A DNA stretch of 64,000 nucleotides from Nitrospira sp. bin75 (GTDB lineage: Bacteria > Nitrospirota > Nitrospiria > Nitrospirales > UBA8639), in the NCBI GenBank assembly GCA_002238765.1, contig MPMZ01000004.1:27427-91426 (forward strand), read 5' to 3'. Position numbers and translations under genes: made by a program. Position 1 is the first letter of the stretch. Every line of letters begins with the position of its first letter. Below, piece by piece: positions 8,826 to 17,222 of the stretch. Under the pieces are notes generated by a model. The model was not told the DNA's origin. It ran no database searches and worked only from the letters and a program-made list of their open reading frames with translations.

Positions 8826-9623
8826 ATGAGGAATCGTCGCTCGCTTACTTTGTCTGTTTTCCTTGGTGGGTTGCTGGTTGCCATGCCACTGGTTGCTCAA
8901 GCCGGCGGAACCATCAAGGGAAAAGTCATGTATTCCGGCAAACCCATTGCGGCTAAGGAGTTTGCCTTTTCCAAGTTTCCCAATCCGGCTTTTTGCAAAC
9001 AGAATCCCAGTCAAAAAGGTGATGATACGCGTTTGTTGAAAGAAGTCGAAGTGGACGCCAACAAAGGGCTCAAGAATGCGATCGTGGCGGTTCGCGGGAT
9101 TAAGGTCAAAGGCTTTAAGTCTACACCTGAAGTGATGGCCAAGTTGTGTGAGTTCCTGCCTTTTACCGGGGTGCTGGTGAACAAAGGGAACTTTATCGTG
9201 GAAAATGGCGATGCGGATGCCAATGATCCCAAGTCCAAGGAAGGGGTCTTGCACAATCCCCATAGCTTTGACGTGCTCGGTGCGAAATCTTCGACCCTGT
9301 TCAATATCGGGTTGGCCAAAAAAGGCGACAAGCTGGACAAGAAAATCAAAATGCGGATGGCCAGAAAAGGGTCCGTTCTCCGGTTGCAATGTGACCAGCA
9401 CGAATTTATGCAAGCCTGGTTTTTGCCGGTGACCAACGGCCATTTTGGCAGGTCCGGTGGAGACGGGTCTTTTGAGATCAAGGACGTCCCCGCGGGCAAA
9501 CACAAGGTCCTGGCCTGGCACCCGGTGGCCGGCAACGTGACCATGGAAGTCGAAGTCAAGGATGGCGCGACCGTTGAAGCCAACTTCGACATCAAGAAGA
9601 AAAACAAGTTCAAAGGTAAGTGA
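8826..9623 (+). CDS. Secreted cupredoxin-like protein (paralogue 3), predicted highly expressed
   Basis: 265 residues with a clear signal peptide (MRNRRSLTLSVFLGGLLVAM, cleavage near AQA-GG). Start supported by CCAGGAGGAAT upstream. It shares the architecture of the two genes at 2.7-4.6 kb but is more diverged and Lys-rich: FC near residue 57, LCEFLPF near 108-113, His143/His146 in LHNPHSF, and LQCDQHEFMQAW with Cys189, His192 and Met195, then the FEIKDVPAGKHKVLAWHPV beta sandwich. The preserved C-x2-H-x2-M pattern supports a cupredoxin site. It stands alone between a near-consensus promoter and a strong terminator, so it is probably an abundant periplasmic protein, perhaps a soluble electron carrier. 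Partner unknown. Confidence 0.83.
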   Translation: MRNRRSLTLSVFLGGLLVAMPLVAQAGGTIKGKVMYSGKPIAAKEFAFSKFPNPAFCKQNPSQKGDDTRLLKEVEVDANKGLKNAIVAVRGIKVKGFKSTPEVMAKLCEFLPFTGVLVNKGNFIVENGDADANDPKSKEGVLHNPHSFDVLGAKSSTLFNIGLAKKGDKLDKKIKMRMARKGSVLRLQCDQHEFMQAWFLPVTNGHFGRSGGDGSFEIKDVPAGKHKVLAWHPVAGNVTMEVEVKDGATVEANFDIKKKNKFKGK

Positions 9624-9646
9624 CGTTTTCGTTTTCGGGAACATTG

Positions 9647-9684
9647 AAAGGGCGGCAACGGCTTCTCGTTGCCGCCCTTTTTTT
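9647..9684 (+). terminator. Rho-independent terminator after cupredoxin paralogue 3
   Basis: A perfect 14-bp stem (AAAGGGCGGCAACG / CGTTGCCGCCCTTT) with a six-base loop, followed by four more T. Makes the 8826-9623 gene monocistronic. Confidence 0.93.
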
Positions 9685-9791
9685 GTCGCGTGCTTTGTGT
9701 GTTCCCTTGCGTTCGCCGGTTCCTGCCCGCTACTATCTCAATAGATTCAACCGGTTTCTGCTTTTCGTGTCGGCAAGGTTAAGGATTTGTC

Positions 9792-10781
9792 GTGCCTCGG
9801 GAGCTCTCTCTCGCAGAAATATTTCAGATCGGGTATTACTGGGAGACGAAAATTCTCCTCACGGCGATCAAGCTGGATCTGTTTTCGGCCTTGGATGGCC
9901 GTTCCGATTCTCCCTCTGACTTAGCCCATCGTTTATCTCTCGATGAACGGGCGTTAAGCCTTCTCTTGCACGCGTTGGCCGCGATGCGGATCCTGGCCAA
10001 ACACGAAGGGCGCTTTGCGAATACCGGCGTCGCCCGGAAACATCTGGTGAAAGTCAGCCCGGACTACGTAGGTCACCTTCTGGTTTTACACGATTCGGAA
10101 TGGATGAATTGGGGGAAACTGGAAGAGACCGTCCGAACTGGTGTGTCTCCGGTCCGCCGGCACGTATTTGAAACCAATCCGGAAATGGGCGCCAACGTGT
10201 TGGCGGTGTTGGACCGGATCGGCCGGGGGAGCGGCGTCACCCTCGCCAAGGTACTGCAATTGGACGGCGTTGAACACGTGCTGGACGTCGGCGGGGGAGC
10301 CGGGACGAATGCGATCGCCTTTTGCCGGGAGTATCTCCATCTCAGAGCCACGGTGTTTGATCTGCCTTCGACGCTCCCGGTGACCGAACGGTCCATCAAG
10401 GAAGCCGGGCTGGAAGATCGTATCGCCGTCATGCCCGGCAATTTCAATACGGATTCCTTAGGCGGACGCTATGATCTGGTGCTCTTGTCCGACGTGCTCC
10501 ATTACCAGGCTGCGCAAGCCAACGCCGGGTTGGTGCGCAAAGCCTTTGCTCATCTCACGGACACGGGCCGGTTGGTGATCAAGGACCGGTTTTTGGACCC
10601 GGATCGAACGAGTCCGGCCTGGACCACGGCGTTTGCCGTGCATATCCTGGTCAATACGGAAGAGGGACAGTGCTTCACGACTCAGGAGGCCATGGAGTGG
10701 ATGACCCGTGCCGGTTTTGCATCCGTCACGGAACTGGAACCGCGGGCGATTGTTCAGGGAATCAAATCAGGAGAGAATTAA
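9792..10781 (+). CDS. SAM-dependent O-methyltransferase family 2 protein
   Basis: 329 residues, GTG start after AAGG. The N-terminal 90 residues form a winged-helix dimerisation region (IFQIGYYWETKILLTAIKLD). The C-terminal Rossmann domain has the SAM motif VLDVGGGAGTNAIAF (about residues 163-177), DLPSTLP in motif II and a DVLHYQ segment. This is the plant/bacterial O-methyltransferase 2 family, which includes bacteriochlorophyll and carotenoid methyltransferases as well as many quinone or small-molecule enzymes. The next gene (DUF420) starts on the base after its stop, so the two are co-transcribed. Substrate cannot be inferred; a quinone or heme-related substrate would fit the respiratory neighbours. 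Confidence 0.82.
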   Translation: MPRELSLAEIFQIGYYWETKILLTAIKLDLFSALDGRSDSPSDLAHRLSLDERALSLLLHALAAMRILAKHEGRFANTGVARKHLVKVSPDYVGHLLVLHDSEWMNWGKLEETVRTGVSPVRRHVFETNPEMGANVLAVLDRIGRGSGVTLAKVLQLDGVEHVLDVGGGAGTNAIAFCREYLHLRATVFDLPSTLPVTERSIKEAGLEDRIAVMPGNFNTDSLGGRYDLVLLSDVLHYQAAQANAGLVRKAFAHLTDTGRLVIKDRFLDPDRTSPAWTTAFAVHILVNTEEGQCFTTQEAMEWMTRAGFASVTELEPRAIVQGIKSGEN

Positions 10782-11498
10782 ATGGCTGAATGGTTACGAG
10801 AGCCGGGGTTTGTCGGGACGCATGCCACACTGGGGGCCGATATCAGTCAGTTGATGGCGACGTTGTTCACCGGATTGTTTATTATCGGGTGGATACAGGC
10901 CAAAAAGAGTAATGGGACCGGCCATCATTGGTTGATGCTTGGCGGGATGATTGCCATGCTGGCATTTTTTACGAGTTATTATTTGTTTCGTCAGCTCGGC
11001 GTGTTGGCTTTTGAAGGCAAGGAAGGGTTCGGTGGGTCACAGGCTTTGTATGACAACGTGTTTGTTCCTCTGTTGACCTTCCACATTCTGTTGGTCGTGA
11101 TCGGACTCATTATGGCCATTTACATGATTGTCCTGGGATTCCGTTCTCAAACCTTCGTCGACGGCCGACGTAAGTTGCACGAGGCCATCCTGCAAACCAC
11201 CGGGAAAAAAATAGCAGGCATATTTGGCGGGGTGACGGCTCTGGTGTTGCTGTTGTTTTTCAGTCGCGTGGCCGCCAGCGGGTTTTCCATGGGCAAATTC
11301 GGCGTCTATCTCGGACTGCTCATCCTCATTGCCGTGGTGTTCGGTGTCGAGGTGGCCATCCAGCGCATGTGGCCGAATGGCGCGCGGCGTCATCGAATCC
11401 TGGGCCGGTTTACCATGGTGGTGTATTGCGTGTTGTTCCTGACCGGCAGTATGACCTATACCATGCTGTATATTTTGTATCCCGGACGAATCGGGTAG
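10782..11498 (+). CDS. DUF420 membrane protein (CtaM-like)
   Basis: 238 residues with about six hydrophobic helices, including LMATLFTGLFIIGWI, MLGGMIAMLAFFTSYYLF, LTFHILLVVIGLIMAIYMIVL and MVVYCVLFLTGSMTYTMLYI. The His-containing helix starts and overall length match DUF420; a Bacillus relative (CtaM) is needed for maturation of a heme-copper oxidase. The start codon follows the methyltransferase stop with no gap and GGAGAG is upstream. It may help assemble the bd-like oxidases encoded downstream; inferred from family and position. Confidence 0.78.
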   Translation: MAEWLREPGFVGTHATLGADISQLMATLFTGLFIIGWIQAKKSNGTGHHWLMLGGMIAMLAFFTSYYLFRQLGVLAFEGKEGFGGSQALYDNVFVPLLTFHILLVVIGLIMAIYMIVLGFRSQTFVDGRRKLHEAILQTTGKKIAGIFGGVTALVLLLFFSRVAASGFSMGKFGVYLGLLILIAVVFGVEVAIQRMWPNGARRHRILGRFTMVVYCVLFLTGSMTYTMLYILYPGRIG

Positions 11499-11502
11499 CC
11501 TT

Positions 11503-11985
11503 GTGATGCACTGTGCCTGCGGCTCGGGTTTCCGATATGAGACCCTTGAAGAATGGGAAGAGGTCCAGGTCTTCCTGCGCTATTTCTGTGAACGTTGTGG
11601 CCTTCGTCTGGGGATCGAGACGGACCACCGCAATGCCGGCTTGCTGTTCGACCGCCTGGTCTGGACTGATGAGGCTCAACATCGGTTGGACCGGTTGCCA
11701 CCGTACGTGGAACCGCTTGTCCGGCGGGAGGTGGAAGACTATGCGGATCGAAAAAGCATCAAAGTGGTCTCGACCGACATCATGACGGAAGCCCGGAACC
11801 ATGGGATGGTGTCCTGGCATCCCGACGCGAAACGACGTTTGTCCCGCATCCCGGGACCGGTGCGCGCGATGGCGCGCGTGGAATTGGAGCGCACAGCCCA
11901 GGACAGAGGCCTGTCCGAAGTCACGGTGGAGTTGATGGAGGAGATCAAGACCCGCTATTTCGGTATGGCGACCCCGAGGTCGTAA
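11503..11985 (+). CDS. Small protein with two PCP-reductase-like domains and N-terminal Cys pairs
   Basis: 160 residues. The N-terminal 35 residues carry CxC and CxxC pairs (CACG and CERCG), a possible zinc or iron-sulfur site. Two copies of the short helical PCP_red module follow, seen as WTDEAQHRLDRLPPYVEPLVRR/EVEDYADRKSIKVV and WHPDAKRRLSRIPGPVRA/MARVELERTAQDRG. This module is named from protochlorophyllide reductase but is widespread in non-phototrophs, where its function is unknown. GTG at 11503 is directly followed by ATG at 11506, and either could be used. It lies 4 bases after DUF420, probably in the same transcript. Confidence 0.75.
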   Translation: MMHCACGSGFRYETLEEWEEVQVFLRYFCERCGLRLGIETDHRNAGLLFDRLVWTDEAQHRLDRLPPYVEPLVRREVEDYADRKSIKVVSTDIMTEARNHGMVSWHPDAKRRLSRIPGPVRAMARVELERTAQDRGLSEVTVELMEEIKTRYFGMATPRS

Positions 11986-12095
11986 CGCGCCGGACGTCAT
12001 TCTCTCAACGGATGAGTGCACACATACAGGAATCCCTCATGCGGACGTGCAGCCTGCACCACAAGAGAGAAAAATGGGGACGCCTCTATCCAATC

Positions 12096-12196
12096 TGTCA
12101 TCCTCGACAGTTTTCATCGAGGATCCAGGGTTTTTGTTTTTTCTGTTCGTGAAGATAAAAGACACTGGATTCCCGATGACTAACGTCGGGAATAAC
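12096..12196. repeat. Dispersed palindromic repeat, copy A
   Basis: About 101 bases that recur at 57432-57534. Three nested inverted repeats are visible: TCCTCGA/TCGAGGA at the left, GATCCAG/CTGGAT spanning the middle, and CCCGA/TCGGG at the right, with TGTCA near one end and AACA/TGACA at the other. The GGATTCCCG...CGGGAAT core resembles REP/dRS3-type elements common in bacteria. It fills the gap between the PCP-reductase-like gene and the next membrane-protein gene; no gene is seen in 11986-12249. Confidence 0.85.
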
Positions 12197-12249
12197 AGAA
12201 GGGGGCTATTTTCATGTCAATGACAGTTTCTGTCCCTTGAGAGATTCCG

Positions 12250-13338
12250 ATGCTGCATCGACTCGTACTCCGGGTGATTCCCCAACTGAACGCGGTTGTC
12301 ACTGAACCCGACGTTCGAAGGCGGAAGCGTTGGGTGATGCTCGCTCCGGGGTTTGTGGCTTTTGTCCTTTATCGTCTTTTAAAGGACGTGCTCCCGTTAT
12401 CCGACCCGCTGGCTTTGTTGGCGTTCAGCGGCCTCCTTTCGACGCTCACCGCGTATTGGGCGTATGCGATGGGACGTCGGGAATCATTCGCCCGAATTTA
12501 TCAAACCGATGGTCCCGGTCGTCTTCTCTGGATCGGCGGATGGATCGGGTTTGTCTACGGCGTGCAGCTTTCGTTGTTGGTGTTGGCGATCCTGGCTCTT
12601 TTCGTCGATTACCATTTTCTGGTTCACCCTGAAGGCCCGGCCATGATGGCCCTGATTATCCCTTGTACGTCGGTCACTCGTGATGCCTTTGAAATCGGCC
12701 ACGTGGTCCGCATGGAATCCCAGGGTGTGCGGATGGTGACCTTTCCCGACGGCAAATCATTCCGTGAGTTACTCCAACGCGACTTTCCACATCTGGCCCG
12801 ATGGGTGGCAGCGGGGTTCGTGACTGGGGGGGCGACGGCGGTCCTGTCCCGGCTCGGCTGGACCGGCGATGGGAGTGAGGTCGGCCCGGCGATTCTGGTG
12901 TGTCTCGCAGCGGCGTGTCTCGCTCATGGAGCCTTTTTGTCCGGGAAACGTCCGCTCGACGATTTCTCGGATCGCTTCAGAATAGAATCGTGGTGGGAGG
13001 CCTGCCGGTTTTGGGCCTGGCCGTGTTTGACTTTTGCATTTACATACTATTTAGTGCAATTCGGCCTTCTTGTGTTTGTTTTGCGGCTCGAGGAGGCGGC
13101 TCTGTTCGTTCACCTGGTCGTCGGTGGGGTGACCGCGGGGATGATGGCGGGGTATGGCTACTTTTTGGGGGCCCGGGTGTTTGTCGAGTCGCAAACACAA
13201 GGCGGGATCTCCGAAGGTTTGGCACGTTGTCCGTTCGTGATGGAAATTTTGGCCAAAACCGGATGGGTGACGTCGAGACCCAAGACCGGTCCCGTCGAAA
13301 TCAGGCAAGGAGAGCCCTCGCGAGAGATGCTTTCATGA
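12250..13338 (+). CDS. Integral membrane protein of unknown function
   Basis: 362 residues with about eight hydrophobic helices, for example WVMLAPGFVAFVLYRLL, WIGFVYGVQLSLLVLAILALF, TFAFTYYLVQFGLLVFVL and LVVGGVTAGMMAGYGYFLG. A soluble loop near residues 135-175 (TSVTRDAFEIGHVVRME) contains His and acidic residues. I do not recognise the family. The stop overlaps the start of the bd-like oxidase gene in an ATGA arrangement, which implies translational coupling and suggests a role in, or assembly of, that oxidase. No cofactor motifs are obvious. Confidence 0.75.
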   Translation: MLHRLVLRVIPQLNAVVTEPDVRRRKRWVMLAPGFVAFVLYRLLKDVLPLSDPLALLAFSGLLSTLTAYWAYAMGRRESFARIYQTDGPGRLLWIGGWIGFVYGVQLSLLVLAILALFVDYHFLVHPEGPAMMALIIPCTSVTRDAFEIGHVVRMESQGVRMVTFPDGKSFRELLQRDFPHLARWVAAGFVTGGATAVLSRLGWTGDGSEVGPAILVCLAAACLAHGAFLSGKRPLDDFSDRFRIESWWEACRFWAWPCLTFAFTYYLVQFGLLVFVLRLEEAALFVHLVVGGVTAGMMAGYGYFLGARVFVESQTQGGISEGLARCPFVMEILAKTGWVTSRPKTGPVEIRQGEPSREMLS

Positions 13339-15191
13339 AATTGTCAATTTGCCTGTTGTGTGTGCTGGGCTGGTTGCTCGTCGTTCCCATGCCGGGGTGG
13401 GCCGGTTCCGATGCCCCTGCCCTTACCGAAGACGTCTACTACAAGACCGACGGAATCCCCCAAGGCCCTCCGGCCGCGGAAACCGTATCCACCTACCCCC
13501 ATTGGCAACCGCTCAATAACCGGATCATCATCTGGCTCGTAACGCAGCAGCATACGTATTTCGGCGGGTTCGTCCTGGCGCTGCCGTTGTTTGCGTTCCT
13601 CCTGGAATTTTTCGGCCTCACGCGCCGTGACCCGCAGGCAGCCCAACGCTACGACGGACTTGGTCGCGATATTCTTCGGGTCGGGGTGCTCTCGCTCTCG
13701 GTCACGGCGTTGCTCGGCAGTGTGATGCTCTGTGCGTTCGTGACGTTCTACCCCGCTTTTATGCAATATATGGGATCGACGTTTCAACAGATGATGCCGT
13801 TGTATGCCGCGGTGTTTCTTGGTGAGTCCTTTCTCCTCGTGTTGTACTACTACAGTTGGGACCGCCTGGCCCGGGGAGCAGGGAAATGGGTGCATCTGTC
13901 GATCGGGGTGCTCGCGAATGCCATGGGAGTGCTGTTACTCCTGTTGGCCAATTCCTGGGCGTCTTTTATGATGGCGCCCGCGGGGGTGAATGCCGAGGGA
14001 CAGTTTCTGGGGAACGTCTGGCATTTATTGCATTCGCCGTTATGGAATCCGCTCAATGCCCATCGGTTCCTGGCGGATATCATGTCCGGGGGAGCCGTGG
14101 TCGTGGCCTATGCGGCGTATCGGTTTTTGAAAACCCGGGTCCAGGACGAGCGGGCGTATTATGATTGGGTGGGTTACGTGTTCATTGTCGTGGTGGTGTG
14201 TGCCTTGCTCCCCATGCCTTTTGCCGGGTATTGGCTGATGCGCTCCGTGTTCGAATTCCGTCAGGAGATGGGCATGACCATGATGGGCGGATTGTTGTCC
14301 TGGCTGTTCGTGGTTCAAGCCACCACCATCGGTGCGCTGTTTCTCGGCATCAATTATTACATCTGGCAGTCCCTGGGACGGTTGCGTGGCGGAGAACGGT
14401 ATCATCCATATTTCAAATTTATCCTCGGGGGCCTGATGGTGGCGTTTCTGGTCTGGTTCACTCCCCATACCATTGCCATGACCCCCAGTGAAATGAAAGC
14501 GATGGGCGCGGCGCAACATCCGGTCATTGGGCAATTCGGGGTGATGTCCGCAAAAAACGGCGCCATTAATATCATGATCTGCCTGACGGCCTTGAGCTAT
14601 CTGTTGTATCGCCGCGCTAATCGCGTCGTGACCGTCCCTTGGGCTGCGGCGGGCAACGTGGCGATCGGGGTCTTGTTCATTGGGGGCATGGTCAATATCG
14701 TCTGGGTCGCGATTTACGGGTTTTTTATCCCCGCGCATATCCGGGTGGGCTTGTCCATTCCACAGGGGGCGACTACGGCGACGGTCCTGCTCGGAGGGTT
14801 GGTGATCAATCATTTTCTGTTGAAGGGGAGCGAGATTCGAGGTCCCATCCAATGGGGCAGGATCTCCGTACGCGGAATGGTGGCGTTGTTCGGAGTCGCC
14901 GCGACCTTTTCCTGGGTGATGGGGTTGATGGGATATATCCGGTCAGCCGGTCGATTGGGGTGGCACGTGAATGAATTGATGGCGGATCTTTCCCCTTGGT
15001 CCTTCACCCCTGCCATTACGTTTGCAGCCAAGATGGTGACGATCAATATGGTGGTGTTTTGGGTGTCGGTATTTTTCATGTTTTGGCTGGCCACGAGGGA
15101 CAGACGGTTGGCCGTCGTGGAACAGGATGTCCCGGCCGAAACCGGAAACGTCTCTTTCGTGCAGGCGTTCTCAAGAGAGGAGTCGGCATGA
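13335..15191 (+). CDS. bd-like terminal oxidase subunit I (first copy)
   Basis: 618 residues. A signal-like N-terminus (MKLSICLLCVLGWLLVVPMP) precedes about 14 predicted membrane helices, more than in standard CydA. Candidate heme or metal ligands shared with the second copy include His73 (QQHTYFGG), His230/His233/His243 (NVWHLLHSPLWNPLNAHRF), the REVY/RSVFEFRQEMG segment near 303-313, His378 (FTPHT), His395 and His544 (RLGWHVNE). Large bd-like oxidases of this kind are known from Nitrospira and proposed as the terminal oxidase of nitrite oxidisers. The gene overlaps both neighbours by 4 bases (ATGA), forming a coupled unit with a membrane protein upstream and a DUF3047 protein downstream. 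No dedicated cytochrome c gene follows this copy. Confidence 0.82.
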   Translation: MKLSICLLCVLGWLLVVPMPGWAGSDAPALTEDVYYKTDGIPQGPPAAETVSTYPHWQPLNNRIIIWLVTQQHTYFGGFVLALPLFAFLLEFFGLTRRDPQAAQRYDGLGRDILRVGVLSLSVTALLGSVMLCAFVTFYPAFMQYMGSTFQQMMPLYAAVFLGESFLLVLYYYSWDRLARGAGKWVHLSIGVLANAMGVLLLLLANSWASFMMAPAGVNAEGQFLGNVWHLLHSPLWNPLNAHRFLADIMSGGAVVVAYAAYRFLKTRVQDERAYYDWVGYVFIVVVVCALLPMPFAGYWLMRSVFEFRQEMGMTMMGGLLSWLFVVQATTIGALFLGINYYIWQSLGRLRGGERYHPYFKFILGGLMVAFLVWFTPHTIAMTPSEMKAMGAAQHPVIGQFGVMSAKNGAINIMICLTALSYLLYRRANRVVTVPWAAAGNVAIGVLFIGGMVNIVWVAIYGFFIPAHIRVGLSIPQGATTATVLLGGLVINHFLLKGSEIRGPIQWGRISVRGMVALFGVAATFSWVMGLMGYIRSAGRLGWHVNELMADLSPWSFTPAITFAAKMVTINMVVFWVSVFFMFWLATRDRRLAVVEQDVPAETGNVSFVQAFSREESA

Positions 15192-15829
15192 GAGCGGGGA
15201 AGATACTCATGACGTCCGGTGCCCTGCTTGCGCTCTTCGTCCCCTTTTTCACCGCGAGTGGGCCGGCTTTCTCGCAGGTGGTGACGCTCGAAAGTTTTCA
15301 ACATCCGGATGAAGAGCAATTCCCGAAAGGATGGGACGGGTCACGAAGTACGATCACCGCAAGAGATGCCTATGCCATTCACGGGGAAGGAGACACCGCG
15401 TTTCTGAAAGGCAAGGGCGCGAACCAACGAGTGTATACCAAGAACATCGATTGGGATCCTCGGACTCACCCAATTTTAACGTGGCGGTGGCGCTTGCACG
15501 TCGTCCCGGAGAAGGCAGAATTTCTCGCGGCGGTCTTTGCGAATCTGGATACGGATTTGATGTTTATTCCGGTATCGACGAAGTACGTCTGGAGTGGCAC
15601 GAAACCCAAAGGCGCCGTGACCGATGGCGGCATGTTCGGCGCCGCGGAGGTCGTGGTTCGTTCGGGCCGCCGGCCGTTAGGAGAATGGGTGGAAGAAGAG
15701 GTCAATGCCTACAAGGACTTTATCGAGATTCATGCTCATGAACCCGCTCCGAAGGCGTGGGGCATTTCGCTTCAAAGCGGCCCGGGCGTGGAGATCGATT
15801 TCGGTTCAATCGAGGTTCGTGCGAAATAA
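15188..15829 (+). CDS. Exported DUF3047 protein
   Basis: 213 residues. ATG at 15188 overlaps the oxidase stop (ATGA). The N-terminus is a signal peptide ([22 protein letters not shown]). The body matches the DUF3047 pattern: [18 protein letters not shown], a WRWRLHVVP segment, and a closing [12 protein letters not shown] strand, a beta-sandwich lectin-like fold of unknown function. Coupling to the bd-like oxidase gene suggests an accessory periplasmic role for that complex, but the family has no established activity. Confidence 0.75.
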   Translation: MRAGKILMTSGALLALFVPFFTASGPAFSQVVTLESFQHPDEEQFPKGWDGSRSTITARDAYAIHGEGDTAFLKGKGANQRVYTKNIDWDPRTHPILTWRWRLHVVPEKAEFLAAVFANLDTDLMFIPVSTKYVWSGTKPKGAVTDGGMFGAAEVVVRSGRRPLGEWVEEEVNAYKDFIEIHAHEPAPKAWGISLQSGPGVEIDFGSIEVRAK

Positions 15830-15888
15830 CGGCTCACGGCCTTCCGACGAAAAGGAGCCCTTCGATTTCTAAGGGAACCGTTATAGAC

Positions 15889-16215
15889 GTGCTTCTCGGC
15901 GTGGTGGTCATGGGGACGGTCGGGGTGCTCATTGGCATCCTCCTGGGCGACTCTTTTCTGTATTTTGCCACAGGGCTGGGGGTCATGTTAGGGGTCGGGA
16001 TCGGTCTCATTGGCGGGCGGCGGTTTTTTTTCGGGATTTTTGCCGGAACGGTTTTAGGGGGTCTGCTGGCCTGGGCCGTTTCCGGCCCTGAAAACATTAC
16101 GGTCGGGGCGGGGTCCGGCGCGGCGATGGGCGGATTTTTGGGGATTTGGATTTCGATGTTGCTTGACGTGTTTTGGCGAAAACCAGTGGAGGCCTCTTCC
16201 GACCACGAAGGGTAG
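15889..16215 (+). CDS. Small glycine-rich membrane protein, start uncertain
   Basis: About 108 residues from GTG at 15889. Three to four Gly-rich hydrophobic segments ([68 protein letters not shown]) resemble glycine-zipper membrane proteins. The best ribosome site, AAAAGGAG at 15850-15856, lies 7-8 bases before an in-frame ATT at 15865, a rare start codon; a GTG at 15757 would overlap the previous gene by 73 bases. I give the GTG as the conservative start. No known family; probably part of the oxidase-associated run. Confidence 0.55.
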   Translation: MLLGVVVMGTVGVLIGILLGDSFLYFATGLGVMLGVGIGLIGGRRFFFGIFAGTVLGGLLAWAVSGPENITVGAGSGAAMGGFLGIWISMLLDVFWRKPVEASSDHEG

Positions 16216-16270
16216 CGCCTGGACAGGAAGAGCGGGCGGTTCAATCCATCCGGGCATAGGAATCAGAAGC

Positions 16271-17185
16271 ATGGAAAATCGCGGGGTGCTTATCGGCTCC
16301 ATCATCTTTGTCTTTGCCTCGTTTATCTTGATGATGGTCATGCTGATCTACGAGACGTATAAGGGGAAACAGGAAATGGACAAGTTGGTCTCGAATTCTC
16401 AAACGGCCAAACCTCGAGTTATCGCCCCGGTGAAAGTCAAGGATTATTCGATGTATCGTACATTGGTCGGCAATGAAGGCCGTGAGATGGTCGAAATTCC
16501 CGAAGGGCCTTTTACCATGGGGCATGATCAGGAGGACCCCGATGAAGCCCCTGCGCATCCGGTGTACGTGAAGACGTACTTCATCGATCTCAAGGAAGTC
16601 ACCCAGTCGGAATACGCGCGTTTTGTCAAGATGACCAAGCGGGAGCAACCTCAGGTGCCGGTTTTTGAAGAAGATATTGCCAAACTTATGGACCCCGATT
16701 TTCCCGTGGTGGGCATTGGTTGGAATGATGCCTTTGCCTATTGCCGGTGGGCAGGGAAGCGGTTGCCGACCGAAGCCGAATGGGAAAAGGCCGCTCGTGG
16801 TGAGGGCCGGCGACTCTATCCTTGGGGGAATGAGTTCAACTACATGGTTTCCAATATTGACGGAGAGGACGATGGGTTCAAGTATTTGTCGCCCGTGGGC
16901 TCTTTTGAAGGCGGGCGTAGTCCGTATGGGGTCTACGACATGACGGGAAACGTTGCCGAATGGGTGGCAGATACCTATGACGCCCAATATTATCAAAATT
17001 CACCATTTCGCGATCCTCCCGGTCCGGACAGCACGGAATTTAAAGTCATTCGAGGCGGAACTTGGCGAGATTCCAAACTCAACGCGAGATTGACTAAACG
17101 GTTTTCAGCCAAAATGTGGAGAACCGACGCGACGATCGGGTTCCGTTGCGCCCAGGACGTCGAGGCCGTACGACAAGTATCCTGA
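16271..17185 (+). CDS. Membrane-anchored FGE/SUMF1-like protein lacking catalytic cysteines (1)
   Basis: 304 residues. An N-terminal helix (GVLIGSIIFVFASFILMMVMLIY) anchors it, leaving an FGE-sulfatase domain from about residue 70, with typical segments MVEIPEGPFTMG, FIDLKEVTQSEYARF, RLPTEAEWEKAARG, YDMTGNVAEWV and IRGGTW, ending GFRCA. In formylglycine-generating enzymes the RGGSW segment is followed by two copper-binding cysteines; here the stretch RGGTWRDSKLNARLTKRF has none, so sulfatase-activating catalysis is unlikely. It sits 38 bases before a second protein of the same design, between the two bd-like oxidases. Structural, ligand-binding or assembly role is inferred. Confidence 0.85.
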   Translation: MENRGVLIGSIIFVFASFILMMVMLIYETYKGKQEMDKLVSNSQTAKPRVIAPVKVKDYSMYRTLVGNEGREMVEIPEGPFTMGHDQEDPDEAPAHPVYVKTYFIDLKEVTQSEYARFVKMTKREQPQVPVFEEDIAKLMDPDFPVVGIGWNDAFAYCRWAGKRLPTEAEWEKAARGEGRRLYPWGNEFNYMVSNIDGEDDGFKYLSPVGSFEGGRSPYGVYDMTGNVAEWVADTYDAQYYQNSPFRDPPGPDSTEFKVIRGGTWRDSKLNARLTKRFSAKMWRTDATIGFRCAQDVEAVRQVS

Positions 17186-17222
17186 CGGAGCCGGATCGGG
17201 GGGCTATCGAGGTTGCGCGACC

